The position numbers and the translations under genes were made by a program. Under the pieces are notes generated by a model that was not told where the DNA came from, made no database searches, and was given only the letters and a program-made list of their open reading frames with translations. DNA of 64,000 nucleotides from Enterobacter genomosp. O (lineage in GTDB: Bacteria > Pseudomonadota > Gammaproteobacteria > Enterobacterales > Enterobacteriaceae), in NCBI RefSeq assembly GCF_001022965.1, contig NZ_LECZ01000025.1, forward strand, positions 558,001 to 622,000, written 5' to 3'. Below, one piece after another: positions 16,217 to 26,115 of this stretch (position 1 is the first letter of the stretch; every line of letters begins with the position of its first letter).

Positions 16217-17602
16217 TTACTTACGGCGCCAAGTCGTGCCCTGCGGGCCATCTTCCAGAATGATACCCATCTCGGTCAGACGGTTACGCGCCGCATCTGC
16301 CGCCGCCCAGTCTTTCGCCTGACGCGCTTCCAGACGCGCTTTGATCAACGCTTCAATTTCCGCCACTTCGCCGTCGTCCGCCTGCGCGCCGCTCTGCAGG
16401 AACGCGTCCGGCTCCTGCTCCAGCAGGCCAAGCACGGAAGAGAGCTTACGCAGATGCGCCGCCAGCGCATTCGCTGCTGCCATATCCTCTGACTTCAGGC
16501 GGTTCACTTCGCGCGCCATGTCGAACAGCACGGAGTACGCTTCCGGGGTGTTGAAGTCATCGTTCATCACCTCAACAAAGCGTGCTTCAAACGCTTCGCC
16601 GCCAGCGGCAGGAACAGACCTGTCGGTTCCGCGCAGCGCGGTGTACAGACGCTCCAGCGCCGAACGCGCCTGCTTGAGGTTCTCTTCGCTGTAGTTCAAC
16701 TGGCTGCGATAGTGGCCGGACATCAGGAAGTAGCGCACGGTTTCCGCGTCGTAATACTTCAGCACGTCACGCACGGTGAAGAAGTTGCCCAGCGATTTGG
16801 ACATCTTCTCGCGGTCAACCATTACCATCCCGGAGTGCATCCAGTAGTTAACGTACTCGCCGCCGTGGGCGCAGGTGGACTGCGCGATTTCATTTTCGTG
16901 GTGCGGGAACATCAGGTCTGAACCGCCGCCGTGGATGTCGAAGTGTTTGCCCAGCTGTTTGCAGTTCATCGCGGAACATTCAATGTGCCAGCCCGGGCGG
17001 CCTTCACCCCACGGGGATGGCCAGCTTGGTTCGCCCTCTTTGGACATTTTCCACAGCACGAAGTCCATCGGGTTGCGCTTCACGTCTACCACGTCAACGC
17101 GCGCGCCGGCCTGGAGCTGGTCCAGATCCTGGCGGGAAAGCGAACCGTAGGTGGGATCGGTCGGCACCGAGAACATCACGTCACCGTTGTCCGCCACGTA
17201 GGCGTGACCGCGTTCGATCAGCTTTTCGGTGATGTCGATAATTTCGTGAATATGGTGGGTGGCGCGCGGCTCGCTGTCCGGACGCAGAATATTCAGGGCG
17301 TCGAAATCTTTGTGCATCTCGACGATCATACGATCGACCAGCGCCACAAAGCTCTCGCCGTTCTCATTAGCTCGCTTGATGATTTTATCGTCGATGTCGG
17401 TGATGTTACGCACGTATTTCAGGTTGTACCCCAGAAAACGCAGGTAGCGTGAAACTACGTCGAAGGCGACAAAGGTACGGCCATGGCCAATGTGACAGAG
17501 ATCGTAAACCGTAATACCACACACGTACATGCCGACTTCCCCGGCATGAATAGGTTTAAATTCCTCTTTTTGGCGCGTCATTGTATTAAAGATTTTTAAC
17601 AT
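16217..17602 (-). CDS. cysS: Cysteinyl-tRNA synthetase
   Basis: The 461-aa class I synthetase charges tRNA-Cys. It has the zinc and substrate cysteine C28, the HIGH motif at 37-40 (CHIGHGRTF), a zinc-site histidine/cysteine cluster around WHIECSAM, and [10 protein letters not shown] use the ATG at 17602, which restores the E. coli length. The ATG at 17614 has no ribosome site, whereas GGAATC lies before 17602. It is divergent from ppiB. Confidence 0.97.
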   Translation of the reverse strand: MLKIFNTMTRQKEEFKPIHAGEVGMYVCGITVYDLCHIGHGRTFVAFDVVSRYLRFLGYNLKYVRNITDIDDKIIKRANENGESFVALVDRMIVEMHKDFDALNILRPDSEPRATHHIHEIIDITEKLIERGHAYVADNGDVMFSVPTDPTYGSLSRQDLDQLQAGARVDVVDVKRNPMDFVLWKMSKEGEPSWPSPWGEGRPGWHIECSAMNCKQLGKHFDIHGGGSDLMFPHHENEIAQSTCAHGGEYVNYWMHSGMVMVDREKMSKSLGNFFTVRDVLKYYDAETVRYFLMSGHYRSQLNYSEENLKQARSALERLYTALRGTDRSVPAAGGEAFEARFVEVMNDDFNTPEAYSVLFDMAREVNRLKSEDMAAANALAAHLRKLSSVLGLLEQEPDAFLQSGAQADDGEVAEIEALIKARLEARQAKDWAAADAARNRLTEMGIILEDGPQGTTWRRK

Positions 17603-17776
17603 CGAAGATTCCATATAAACACGTGTGTGGTTGAAAACCGGCTATTCTACCCGTAATTCAAACCCGAAGCAGCACACAATGCAAGGTGATCGCATCCTGT
17701 GGTTATGCTATAACAAGCCCCTATATATGACCCGAACGCGGGTCGACGTACCACAATAACGGAACAGGATGCAAAA

Positions 17777-18271
17777 ATGGTTACTTTCCACACTAATCAT
17801 GGCGATATCGTAATCAAAACCTTTGATGACAAAGCGCCTGAAACAGTTAAAAACTTCCTGGACTACTGCCGCGAAGGTTTCTACAACAACACCATCTTCC
17901 ACCGCGTGATCAACGGCTTTATGATCCAGGGTGGCGGTTTTGAACCTGGCATGAACCAGAAAGAAACCAAAGAAGCGATCAAAAACGAAGCGAACAACGG
18001 CCTGAAAAACACCCGCGGCACGCTGGCAATGGCCCGTACTCAGGCGCCTCACTCTGCTACCGCGCAGTTCTTCATCAACGTGGCTGATAACGACTTCCTG
18101 AACTTCTCCGGCGAAAGCCTGCAGGGTTGGGGCTACTGCGTATTCGCAGAAGTGGTTGAAGGTATGGACGTGGTTGACAAGATCAAAGCCGTCTCTACCG
18201 GCCGCAGCGGTATGCACCAGGACGTTCCTAAAGAAGACGTTGTGATTACAAGCGTGACCGTCAGCGAGTAA
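17777..18271 (+). CDS. ppiB: Cytoplasmic peptidyl-prolyl isomerase PpiB
   Basis: This 164-aa cyclophilin has no signal peptide, unlike PpiA. The family motifs [30 protein letters not shown] and the C-terminal [10 protein letters not shown] are present. It catalyses cis-trans isomerisation of X-Pro bonds during protein folding. lpxH starts 3 bp after its stop, so co-transcription is likely, as in E. coli. Confidence 0.97.
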   Translation: MVTFHTNHGDIVIKTFDDKAPETVKNFLDYCREGFYNNTIFHRVINGFMIQGGGFEPGMNQKETKEAIKNEANNGLKNTRGTLAMARTQAPHSATAQFFINVADNDFLNFSGESLQGWGYCVFAEVVEGMDVVDKIKAVSTGRSGMHQDVPKEDVVITSVTVSE

Positions 18272-18274
18272 TTC

Positions 18275-18997
18275 GTGGCGACACTCTTTATTGCAGATTT
18301 GCATCTGCAAACGGAAGAACCGGCGATTACCGCCGGTTTTCTACGTTTTTTACGCGGTGAAGCGAAAAGCGCCGACGCACTGTACATCCTGGGCGATCTC
18401 TTTGAAGCCTGGATTGGCGACGACGATCCTAACCCGCTGCACCGTGAAATGGCCTCGGCCATTAAAACGCTGGTGGATTCCGGCGTCCCCTGCTACTTCA
18501 TTCACGGCAACCGCGATTTCCTGGTCGGCAAGCGCTACGCCCGCGAAAGCGGCATGACGCTGCTGCCGGAAGAACAGGTGCTCGACCTCTATGGCCGCAA
18601 GGTGCTGATCATGCACGGCGACACGCTCTGCACTGACGATACCGGCTACCTGGCATTTCGCGCTAAGGTCCATACACCGTGGATCCAGACGCTATTCCTC
18701 GCCCTGCCTCTGTTTATCCGCAACCGCATCGCCGCCAGCATGCGCGCGAGCAGTAAAGCCGCCAACAGCAGCAAATCCATGACCATCATGGACGTGAACC
18801 CGCAGGCGGTTGTCAACGTCATGGAAAAGCACCGCGTGCAGTGGTTAATCCACGGCCATACCCATCGTCCTGACGTGCATTCCCTTATCGCCAACGGCGA
18901 ACCGGCCCACCGCGTCGTCCTCGGTGCCTGGCACAGCGAAGGATCGATGGTCAAAGTCACGCCCGAAGGCGTCGAACTCATCGCTTTCCCGTTTTAA
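18275..18997 (+). CDS. lpxH: UDP-2,3-diacylglucosamine hydrolase LpxH
   Basis: The 240-aa enzyme cleaves UDP-2,3-diacylglucosamine to lipid X in lipid A synthesis at the inner membrane. Calcineurin-like metal ligands are visible: D8 and H10 (IADLHL), [20 protein letters not shown] and [10 protein letters not shown]. The start is GTG, 3 bp after ppiB. It is 240 aa long, as expected. Confidence 0.96.
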   Translation: MATLFIADLHLQTEEPAITAGFLRFLRGEAKSADALYILGDLFEAWIGDDDPNPLHREMASAIKTLVDSGVPCYFIHGNRDFLVGKRYARESGMTLLPEEQVLDLYGRKVLIMHGDTLCTDDTGYLAFRAKVHTPWIQTLFLALPLFIRNRIAASMRASSKAANSSKSMTIMDVNPQAVVNVMEKHRVQWLIHGHTHRPDVHSLIANGEPAHRVVLGAWHSEGSMVKVTPEGVELIAFPF

Positions 18998-19013
18998 TCC
19001 TCGCGCAAATTTA

Positions 19014-19028
19014 TTCAATTTAATTGAA
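19014..19028. repeat. TTCAATT-T-AATTGAA palindrome
   Basis: A perfect 15-bp palindrome sits between lpxH and the DUF1471 gene, about 108 bp before that gene's start. The same arms with a 4-bp spacer occur upstream of fimA (11362-11379). It may be an operator, but AT-rich palindromes arise easily by chance. Confidence 0.35.
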
Positions 19029-19135
19029 CGATATCGGCAAATTGTTTCGATTTTAATCAGTCCATGGTCGGTCTATTATTTATCACATCAGGGCAACATG
19101 CCCTATCCCAGATAAATTACTTAAGGAATACGACC

Positions 19136-19345
19136 ATGAAATCCATCAAAACTTTCGTTGCAGTTGCCGCACTTTCTCTGGCTTCTTTCGGTGCTTTCGC
19201 TCAGAGCGTCAGCGCAACCGGTTCAACCCTTGACCGCGCAGAAGCGAAAATTGCTGCACAGGCCGCTGAACAGGGCGCCTCTTACAAAATCACCAGCGCA
19301 CAGTTCAACAACCGCGTGCACATGACCGCAGAACTGACTAAATAA
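19136..19345 (+). CDS. DUF1471 (YhcN/BhsA-type) small periplasmic protein
   Basis: This 69-aa protein has a 22-residue signal peptide (ending FGAFA) and a short mature part with the DUF1471/YdgH fold pattern (GSTLDRAEAKIAAQAAEQGASYKITSA). E. coli relatives (YhcN, BhsA, McbA) respond to stress and affect biofilm or outer-membrane properties. I cannot pick a specific orthologue. The ATG at 19136 has AAGGAAT upstream; the longer frame from 19064 would hide the signal peptide. In E. coli lpxH and purE are direct neighbours, so this gene is an insertion. Confidence 0.83.
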   Translation: MKSIKTFVAVAALSLASFGAFAQSVSATGSTLDRAEAKIAAQAAEQGASYKITSAQFNNRVHMTAELTK

Positions 19346-19361
19346 TGATTGCCGAACAACG

Positions 19362-19391
19362 AAAACAGACCGCCAGAACGCGGTCTGTTTT
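19362..19391 (+). terminator. Terminator of the DUF1471 gene
   Basis: AAAACAGACCGC pairs with GCGGTCTGTTTT across a 6-nt loop, a perfect 12-bp stem ending in a T-run. It separates the small gene from purEK. Confidence 0.9.
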
Positions 19392-19430
19392 GTTATGAAT
19401 GGATGGCAACAACGGCTCACCTTTTAACCG

Positions 19431-19446
19431 CGCAACCGTTTTCCTT
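19431..19446. promoter_or_regulatory. Putative PurR operator of purEK
   Basis: CGCAACCGTTTTCCTT fits the PurR consensus (ACGCAAACGTTTNCNT) closely and lies about 70 bp before purE. PurR with hypoxanthine or guanine represses purEK in E. coli through a site at the same place. Confidence 0.75.
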
Positions 19447-19516
19447 GCCCGTATAACATGCTATTCTCTGTGCCCTCGAAAGCAGTGTGTTTCGCACCAC
19501 AGGAGTTTTAAGACGC

Positions 19517-20026
19517 ATGTCTTCCCGCAATAATCCGGCGCGTGTCGCCATCGTGATGGGGTCCAAAAGCGACTGGGCTACCATGCAGTTCGCCGCCGAA
19601 ATCTTTGAAATCCTGAATGTTCCGCACCACGTAGAAGTGGTCTCCGCACACCGTACACCGGACAAACTGTTCAGCTTCGCCGAAAGCGCCGAAGAGAACG
19701 GTTATGAGGTGATCATTGCCGGTGCGGGCGGCGCAGCACATCTGCCAGGCATGATTGCCGCCAAAACGCTGGTGCCGGTTCTCGGCGTCCCGGTACAAAG
19801 CGCCGCACTGAGCGGTGTTGATAGCCTCTACTCCATCGTTCAGATGCCGCGCGGCATTCCCGTCGGCACGCTGGCAATTGGCAAAGCGGGTGCCGCAAAC
19901 GCCGCCCTGCTGGCCGCGCAGATCCTCGCAACGCACGATAGCGCGTTACGTCAGCGTCTGGCGGAGTGGCGTAAAGCCCAGACCGACGAGGTGCTGGACA
20001 ATCCGGACCCGCGGGGTGCGGCATGA
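19517..20026 (+). CDS. purE: N5-CAIR mutase PurE
   Basis: The 169-aa enzyme converts N5-carboxyaminoimidazole ribonucleotide to CAIR in de novo purine synthesis. The start [20 protein letters not shown] contains the family's phosphate-binding loop, and SAHRTPD holds the catalytic histidine. The ATG at 19517 matches the E. coli length and has AGGAG before it; the upstream frame from 19487 is not needed. It overlaps purK by 4 bp. Confidence 0.97.
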   Translation: MSSRNNPARVAIVMGSKSDWATMQFAAEIFEILNVPHHVEVVSAHRTPDKLFSFAESAEENGYEVIIAGAGGAAHLPGMIAAKTLVPVLGVPVQSAALSGVDSLYSIVQMPRGIPVGTLAIGKAGAANAALLAAQILATHDSALRQRLAEWRKAQTDEVLDNPDPRGAA

Positions 20027-21090
20027 AGCAGGTTTGCGTCCTCGGTAACGGCCAGCTGGGCCGCATGCTGCGCCAGGCAGGTGAACCGCTGGGTATTGCC
20101 GTCTGGCCCGTCGGGCTGGATGCTGAACCTGAAGCCGTGCCGTTCCACCAGAGCGTGATTACCGCCGAGATCGAACGCTGGCCGGAGACGGCCCTGACGC
20201 GCGAGCTGGCGCGTCACAACGCCTTTGTTAACCGCGATGTGTTCCCGATCATTGCCGACCGCCTGACGCAAAAGCAGCTGTTCGACAAGCTCGGCCTTGC
20301 GACCGCGCCGTGGCAGCTCCTGTCCGATAAAAGCGAGTGGAATGACGTCTTCGCGATGCTGGGCGACCTGGCAATCGTGAAGCGCCGCGTGGGCGGCTAC
20401 GACGGCCGCGGCCAGTGGCGTCTGCGCGCGAACGACACCGCCGAGCTGCCGGATGACTGCTACGGCGAGTGCATCGTTGAGCAGGGCATCAACTTTAGCG
20501 GCGAAGTGTCGCTGGTGGGCGCGCGCGGGCACGATGGCCGCACGGTGTTTTACCCTCTGACGCATAACCTGCATCAGGACGGTATCCTGCGCACCAGCGT
20601 GGCCTTCCCGCACGCCAATGCCGACCAGCAGGCGCAGGCGGAAGATATGCTCTCTGCCATCATGCACGAACTCGGCTATGTGGGCGTCATGGCGATGGAG
20701 TGCTTTATCACCCCGTCCGGTCTGCTGATCAACGAACTCGCGCCGCGCGTGCACAACAGCGGCCACTGGACGCAAAACGGTGCGTCCATCAGCCAGTTCG
20801 AACTGCATCTGCGCGCCATCACCGACCTGCCGCTGCCGCAGCCGGTGGTGAACAGCCCGTCGGTGATGATCAACCTGATCGGCACCGATCTGAACTACGA
20901 CTGGCTGAAGCTGCCGCTGCTGCACCTGCACTGGTATGACAAAGAGGTTCGCGCGGGTCGTAAAGTGGGTCACCTGAACCTGAACGACAGCGACACGGAC
21001 CGCCTGAGCGCCACGCTGGAAGCGATGATCCCTCTCCTGCCGCCGGAATATGCGAGCGGCATTGTCTGGGCACAATCAAAGCTTAAATAG
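20023..21090 (+). CDS. purK: N5-CAIR synthetase PurK
   Basis: The 355-aa ATP-grasp enzyme makes N5-CAIR from AIR, bicarbonate and ATP, feeding PurE. Visible are [15 protein letters not shown] at the start, the [13 protein letters not shown] glycine-rich ATP loop and [14 protein letters not shown]. Its ATG overlaps the purE stop, implying coupled translation. In E. coli a large allantoin cluster follows; here selU starts 85 bp downstream. Confidence 0.97.
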   Translation: MKQVCVLGNGQLGRMLRQAGEPLGIAVWPVGLDAEPEAVPFHQSVITAEIERWPETALTRELARHNAFVNRDVFPIIADRLTQKQLFDKLGLATAPWQLLSDKSEWNDVFAMLGDLAIVKRRVGGYDGRGQWRLRANDTAELPDDCYGECIVEQGINFSGEVSLVGARGHDGRTVFYPLTHNLHQDGILRTSVAFPHANADQQAQAEDMLSAIMHELGYVGVMAMECFITPSGLLINELAPRVHNSGHWTQNGASISQFELHLRAITDLPLPQPVVNSPSVMINLIGTDLNYDWLKLPLLHLHWYDKEVRAGRKVGHLNLNDSDTDRLSATLEAMIPLLPPEYASGIVWAQSKLK

Positions 21091-21175
21091 CGCGCCCTCC
21101 GCCGGGGAGTTGACCTCCTCTTTCCCCGGCGTACAATTCCCGCCCATTGCTGCTTAGCTTTTTTCTGGAATACCC

Positions 21176-22246
21176 ATGAACGATGGAACGGACTATCGCG
21201 CGATCCTCGCGTCCGATACCCCTTTAATCGACGTTCGCGCGCCGATCGAATTTGCCCAGGGCGCGATGCCCGCCGCCCTTAACCTGCCGTTGATGAACGA
21301 CGACGAACGCGCCGCCGTGGGCACCTGCTATAAACGCCAGGGGCCAGACGCCGCGCTGGCGCTCGGCCATAGTCTGGTAAAGGGTGAGACGCGCGATGCG
21401 CGCATCAACGCCTGGCGCGAAGCCTGCCTTGCCCATCCTGAGGGCTTTCTCTGCTGCGCGCGCGGCGGCCAGCGCTCGCATATCTCCCAGGCCTGGCTGA
21501 AAGAGGCGGGTATCGATTACCCGCTGATCCGCGGCGGCTATAAGGCCCTGCGTCAGGCGGCGATTCAGGCGACCATCGAGCAGTCACAAAAACCGATGGT
21601 GCTCATCGGCGGCTGTACCGGAAACGGTAAAACGCTGCTGGTGAAGCAGCACGCGCAGGGAATCGATCTGGAAGGGCTGGCGCACCATCGCGGTTCCTCG
21701 TTTGGCCGCACGCTGACGCCGCAGCTTTCCCAGGCAAGCTTTGAGAATCACCTTGCCGTTGAGCTGCTGAAAAAAGATGCCGCGCGCTGGGTGCTGGAAG
21801 ACGAGGGCCGGATGATTGGCTCCAACCACCTGCCGGAATGCCTGCGCGACCGCATGGTTGAAGCGCCTATCGTCGTGGTGGAGGACCCGTTTGATATTCG
21901 TCTTGAGCGCCTGCGCGAAGAGTATTTCGACCATATGTGGGCGGACTTTTCTGCCGCATACGGCGAGGAAGCGGGCTGGAAAGAGTACAGCGAGTACCTG
22001 CACCACGGCCTGTTCGCCATTCGCCGCCGTCTGGGGCTGCAGCGGTATGCTGAGTTCACCGCGCTATTAGATTCCGCGCTGCTGGAACAGCAACGCTCTG
22101 GCAGCACCGACGCGCACTTCAGCTGGCTTGCGCCGCTGCTGAAGGACTATTACGACCCGATGTACGGCTATCAGCTGGAGAAGAAAGCGGAGAAGATTGT
22201 GTATCGCGGGACGTATGGAGAAGTTGCGGAGTGGCTTGATCGCTGA
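21176..22246 (+). CDS. selU: tRNA 2-selenouridine/geranyl-2-thiouridine synthase SelU
   Basis: This 356-aa protein (YbbB/MnmH) replaces sulfur by selenium at the wobble uridine of certain tRNAs, through a geranylated intermediate. The N-terminal rhodanese domain contains the catalytic cysteine in [10 protein letters not shown] (C94). The C-terminal P-loop domain has [12 protein letters not shown]. Both active elements are intact. A terminator and a REP-like repeat follow at 22276-22350. Confidence 0.93.
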   Translation: MNDGTDYRAILASDTPLIDVRAPIEFAQGAMPAALNLPLMNDDERAAVGTCYKRQGPDAALALGHSLVKGETRDARINAWREACLAHPEGFLCCARGGQRSHISQAWLKEAGIDYPLIRGGYKALRQAAIQATIEQSQKPMVLIGGCTGNGKTLLVKQHAQGIDLEGLAHHRGSSFGRTLTPQLSQASFENHLAVELLKKDAARWVLEDEGRMIGSNHLPECLRDRMVEAPIVVVEDPFDIRLERLREEYFDHMWADFSAAYGEEAGWKEYSEYLHHGLFAIRRRLGLQRYAEFTALLDSALLEQQRSGSTDAHFSWLAPLLKDYYDPMYGYQLEKKAEKIVYRGTYGEVAEWLDR

Positions 22247-22264
22247 AAAATAGAGCCGGGTGGC

Positions 22265-22359
22265 GAGGTAAAAGCAAAACGGCAACCAGGGTTGCCGTTT
22301 TTAATGTTTGTTCCCTCTCCCCGTGGGAGAGGGTCAGGGTGAGGGCATCAGACCGCACC
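22265..22359. repeat. Second copy of a 95-bp terminator-REP composite
   Basis: This segment aligns without gaps to 16118-16212; I count about 82 identical positions of 95. It comprises GAGGTAAAAGC, the terminator hairpin, the spacer TTTTTAATGTTTG, and then the REP-like palindrome (22313-22350) with the tail GAGGGCATCAG. The two copies sit 6.1 kb apart, each between convergent genes. Confidence 0.8.
22276..22302. terminator. Bidirectional terminator selU/porin
   Basis: AAAACGGCAAC and GTTGCCGTTTTT pair around CAGG. It nearly duplicates the terminator at 16129-16155, including flanks. Confidence 0.88.
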
Positions 22360-22371
22360 CAACATGACGAC

Positions 22372-23517
22372 TTAGAAGTCGTAACGCAGACGCACCAGGT
22401 TCATGTCGCCCAGGTTGTCGGTGCTGGAGGTGAACACGTGTTCGTAATCCACGCGGAAACCGTAATCCAGCTGGAAGCTGATACCCACGCCGTTGTCGAT
22501 GCGCTGGTAGTTACGGCCGTTCACGTACTCAATACGGTCGCCCATGAAGTATGGCTGGATGGATTTAACCGCGTACTGCCCGACTGGGAATTTGTAACCC
22601 GCGAAGTATTCAATACCCCAGGCGTCACCCGCAAAGTAGTCGTTTACAGACACTTTTTTGGTGGTCAGGAAGTTCTGATACCAGCCGCCGCCTGCGGAGA
22701 AGGTCCAGTTATCCGGCGTCCAGCTCAGCGCGGTACCGAGGATGTTCTGGTCGTAGGATTTGCTGTCGCCGTTGTCCGGGTTACGCATATCCGCACGGGT
22801 GTAGTTCCACGCGGCGCCCCAGGTCAGATCGGTGGTCAGGTGGTAATCCAGACCCAGTGAACCGCCGCCTTTACGCTTGTAGCGCAGGCCGTTGCCCGGC
22901 AGGTATTCGCTGTCTTCAAACAGGTAGGATGCATAAATGTCAGCATCGCCCACGGTTTTCTTATATTTCAGCATCTGGCGTGAACGATAAGAACCGTCGT
23001 AGTCGCCGTTGATCCCGTTACCTGGCGCCTGACCAATCATGTCATAGTCCCAGATATCGGTTTTCACGCCAACCACGTCATAGTAAACGCTGTTCTGTTG
23101 ACCGAAGGTCAGCGTACCCCAGGTGTCGCTCTTCAGACCGGTGTAGAGCATACGACGCGTGGTGTCGTGCGCACCTTCGGCGTAGTGGTGATCCCAGTTA
23201 AACTGCGCAGGAATGTTCACACCCAGCTCGTAGTAGCTGATCCAGCTGATGTCATCAAACAGGTAGTAATCTGCTGCGAAACGGAAACGGGTGCCGCCGT
23301 CGAAGCCGTTACGCTTGTAGCTGTTTTTACCGTCGTCGCCGGTCATGTTCTGGAACTGAGGACGGATACTGCCGCCAACGGTGAAGTTCAGGCGGCTCAG
23401 CGGGTTACCCGCCTGAGGATCCTGTTTAAGAACGGTGATTTCCGCCTGAGAAGCGAAGGACGTGAATGCCACTGCCGCGCCGATCGTTGCCGCCAGCGCT
23501 GATTTTTTTATAGTCAT
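22372..23517 (-). CDS. Outer-membrane porin (general porin-like)
   Basis: This 381-aa protein has a signal peptide (ending ASQA), alternating beta-strand patterning, and a C-terminal phenylalanine (VRLRYDF) as needed for outer-membrane assembly. It is not close to OmpC, OmpF or the glucuronide porin UidC as I remember them, so I give no symbol. It may be a substrate-selective porin. It lies between selU and ybbP, where E. coli has rhsD and other genes, so it is strain- or genus-specific. The 183 bp upstream should contain its promoter. Confidence 0.8.
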   Translation of the reverse strand: MTIKKSALAATIGAAVAFTSFASQAEITVLKQDPQAGNPLSRLNFTVGGSIRPQFQNMTGDDGKNSYKRNGFDGGTRFRFAADYYLFDDISWISYYELGVNIPAQFNWDHHYAEGAHDTTRRMLYTGLKSDTWGTLTFGQQNSVYYDVVGVKTDIWDYDMIGQAPGNGINGDYDGSYRSRQMLKYKKTVGDADIYASYLFEDSEYLPGNGLRYKRKGGGSLGLDYHLTTDLTWGAAWNYTRADMRNPDNGDSKSYDQNILGTALSWTPDNWTFSAGGGWYQNFLTTKKVSVNDYFAGDAWGIEYFAGYKFPVGQYAVKSIQPYFMGDRIEYVNGRNYQRIDNGVGISFQLDYGFRVDYEHVFTSSTDNLGDMNLVRLRYDF

Positions 23518-23655
23518 TATTTTTCCTTAATAGACACGCTGCTAAATATTTAGCTGGTGAATATTAACTGGAAATAATCGGCCTGTGTGGACGGGTTTTT
23601 AATGTTTTGTGCTACTAAATGAATGGGTATTATCACTTTGTGCTATTTAAGCATT

Positions 23656-23682
23656 GCGCGCCGGTATTAAAACCCGGCGCGC
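23656..23682 (-). terminator. GC-rich hairpin downstream of ybbP
   Basis: GCGCGCCGG and CCGGCGCGC form a 9-bp stem just after the ybbP stop. There is no T-run, so it may stabilise or pause rather than terminate. Confidence 0.5.
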
Positions 23683-23700
23683 AATTATCACTGTACTAAA

Positions 23701-26115
23701 TCAACTCGTAAACTGACGGAACAGGGCTTTGCCCTTTAACAGCCGCGTGCCGAGCCAGCCTCCGCAAAGAGAAAGCAGCACCGCGCCGCACAGAGGCAGT
23801 ATCAACCAAAGGCGCCAGTCAGGCTCCCACGGGAAGTCGAACACTTTCGTCTGCAACACCGCCAGCGCCGTCTCTGCGCCCATGGCCGCCACCAGACCGG
23901 CCACCAGCCCCAGCAGCGCAAACTCGCTCCAGAGCGTCATCCGCAGCAGCCGCTTACCGGCCCCCAGCGTGCGGTAGACCACCAGCTCCTGATGCCGCTG
24001 GCGCATGCCCACCTGCACCTGGGCCAGCAGCAACAGCACGCCGCAAATTGTCACCAGCACCACCATCACCTCCAGCGCGCGGCTCACCTGCTCCAGCACC
24101 TGCCCCACCTGCTTCAGGATCGCGCCGATATCCAGCAGGCTGACCGTCGGGAATTCCCGGTTCAGCTGGGTCAGCATGCCGTTACCGTTCTCCCAGCGGA
24201 AGCTGGTCAGCCAGCTCTGCGGCTGCCCGTCCAGCGCCCCCGGCGGGAAGATAAAGAAGAAGTTTGGCCGCAGGCTTTCCCAGTCAACTTTACGCAGGCT
24301 GGTGACTTTCGCGGTAAAATCCTGGGTATCGCCGGTAAAGGTGACGCTATCTCCCGGCTTCACGTTCAGGCGCGTCGCCAGCCCCTCTTCCATCGACACC
24401 TCTCCCGCTTTCGGCGGCCAGGTGCCGGCGGTAATCGGGTTGTGATCCGGGCGTTTCTCCTGCCAGGTCAGGTTCAGCTCGCGGTTAAGCGACTCGTCTT
24501 TGTTTCCCTCCGTTGGCTGGCCGTTGATCTGCGTCAGCCGCGCGCGAACGATGGGATAGAACGACTCCGGAATAATATGATGCTCGGACAGGAAGCCCTT
24601 CAGCGGCGCGACCTGCTCAGGGGCGATATTGATCAGGAAATAGTTCGGGCTTTCCGGCGGCAGCTGCTGCTGCCAGCGGTCGAGCAGATCGCCGCGCAGC
24701 ACCAGCAGCAGGGCCAGCAGCATAAACGACAGCGAAAAGGCCGAAAGCTGGCTCAGCGTAGACCAGGGCTGGTGCAGCAGACGGTTGACCGCCAGGCGCA
24801 CGGGCAGGGATTTTACCGTCAGTCGCTTCAGGACGTTGAGCAGTATCCAGCCCAGCACGCCGCACAGCAGTGCCAGCACAACCGCTCCGGCCAGCACCGC
24901 CCACAGCAGCGTGCTGCCCCCCATCAGCCAGGCCAGCAGCCCCACCGCCACCGCAATAATCACCGGAAGGTGGAACTTCAGCGGCCAGACGTTCGCCACC
25001 ACATCGTTGCGGAGCACGCGCAGCGGCTGCGTAGCGAGCAGCAGACGGTAGGGCCGTAGCCCCACCAGCACCGAGATCACCGTCATTGCGCCCATCGCCC
25101 ACAGCCACGGCCAGAAGCTGGCCGGCGGCAATGCGGCCGGGAGCACCGGTTTCAGCATCACCATCAGCAGTTTTTCAAACAGCAGCCCCATTATCCCGCC
25201 GGTCAGCGCGGACAGCATCAGCAACATCAGCCACTGGCCGACAATCAGCTTACGCAGCTGCGCCCTGCCCGCCCCCAGGGTTTTGAGGATCGCCACCAGG
25301 TCGTAGCGGCTGCGGCAGTAGTGCCCCATCGCCACGGCTACCGCCGCCACCGCCAGCAGCAGGGTTAACAGTGCCGACAGCAGCAGGAACTGCTGAGAAC
25401 GTTCAAGAGATTTGCCGAGCGCCCCCTCGTCCTGCTCCAGCCCGTACCAGCGATGTTCCGGCTTCAACTGCGGCAGAAGCCATTTTTCATACGTATCAAG
25501 CTGCGCAGGCGTGCCGCCAAACTTATAGCGCCAGGTGACGCGGCTGCCCGGCTGCACGGCGTTGGTTTTCGCCACGTCAGCGGTATTCATCATCAAACGT
25601 GGCGCAAGCTGGAACGGGTTAAAGCCGGAGTCGGGCTCCTGCACCACTTCCCCGGCGATTTTCAGCGTGGCATCACCCACGTCGATACTGTCGCCGGTTT
25701 TCAGATTCAGGAGCGCCATCAGCCGCGGGGCCAGCAGTACCGTGCCGGGCTCTGGCTTCAGCCCGGGCGGGCTGGTCTGCAGTTCACCGTACATTGGGTA
25801 GATATCATCGACGGCTTTGACGCTTGCCAGCTGCGGCGTGTCGCCCGCGAAGGTCATCGTCTGGAAGGTAATCTGTTCTCCCACCTTCAGCCCCAGCGTG
25901 CGCGCCTCGTCAATCCAGCCCGGCGGAACGGCGCGCGAGCTTTGCAGCGCCCGGTCTCCCGCCATAAACTCCCGGCTCTGCTGGCTGAGCCCTTTTTCCA
26001 TCCGGTCGCTGACGCTGCCGAGCGCCAGCACGCAGGCCACCGCCAGGCTTAACGCCAGCCAGACAATCAGCAGCGAGGGCGAGCGCCACTCGCGCCAGAA
26101 CCAGCGGGTAATCAT
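23701..26115 (-). CDS. ybbP: ABC transporter permease YbbP (FtsX family)
   Basis: This 804-aa inner-membrane protein has an N-terminal membrane segment, a large periplasmic domain, two clusters of membrane segments in the middle, and a C-terminal FtsX-like permease bundle. With YbbA it forms a MacB/LolCD-type transporter whose substrate is unknown. YbbAP is often discussed with TesA as a lipid or thioester handling system. It overlaps ybbA by 4 bp, so it is translated from the same mRNA. Confidence 0.92.
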   Translation of the reverse strand: MITRWFWREWRSPSLLIVWLALSLAVACVLALGSVSDRMEKGLSQQSREFMAGDRALQSSRAVPPGWIDEARTLGLKVGEQITFQTMTFAGDTPQLASVKAVDDIYPMYGELQTSPPGLKPEPGTVLLAPRLMALLNLKTGDSIDVGDATLKIAGEVVQEPDSGFNPFQLAPRLMMNTADVAKTNAVQPGSRVTWRYKFGGTPAQLDTYEKWLLPQLKPEHRWYGLEQDEGALGKSLERSQQFLLLSALLTLLLAVAAVAVAMGHYCRSRYDLVAILKTLGAGRAQLRKLIVGQWLMLLMLSALTGGIMGLLFEKLLMVMLKPVLPAALPPASFWPWLWAMGAMTVISVLVGLRPYRLLLATQPLRVLRNDVVANVWPLKFHLPVIIAVAVGLLAWLMGGSTLLWAVLAGAVVLALLCGVLGWILLNVLKRLTVKSLPVRLAVNRLLHQPWSTLSQLSAFSLSFMLLALLLVLRGDLLDRWQQQLPPESPNYFLINIAPEQVAPLKGFLSEHHIIPESFYPIVRARLTQINGQPTEGNKDESLNRELNLTWQEKRPDHNPITAGTWPPKAGEVSMEEGLATRLNVKPGDSVTFTGDTQDFTAKVTSLRKVDWESLRPNFFFIFPPGALDGQPQSWLTSFRWENGNGMLTQLNREFPTVSLLDIGAILKQVGQVLEQVSRALEVMVVLVTICGVLLLLAQVQVGMRQRHQELVVYRTLGAGKRLLRMTLWSEFALLGLVAGLVAAMGAETALAVLQTKVFDFPWEPDWRLWLILPLCGAVLLSLCGGWLGTRLLKGKALFRQFTS

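Noticed and set aside
19951..21075. 374-aa minus-strand ORF antisense to purK
   Set aside because: Shadow of a conserved enzyme; composition is skewed and there is no supporting signal.
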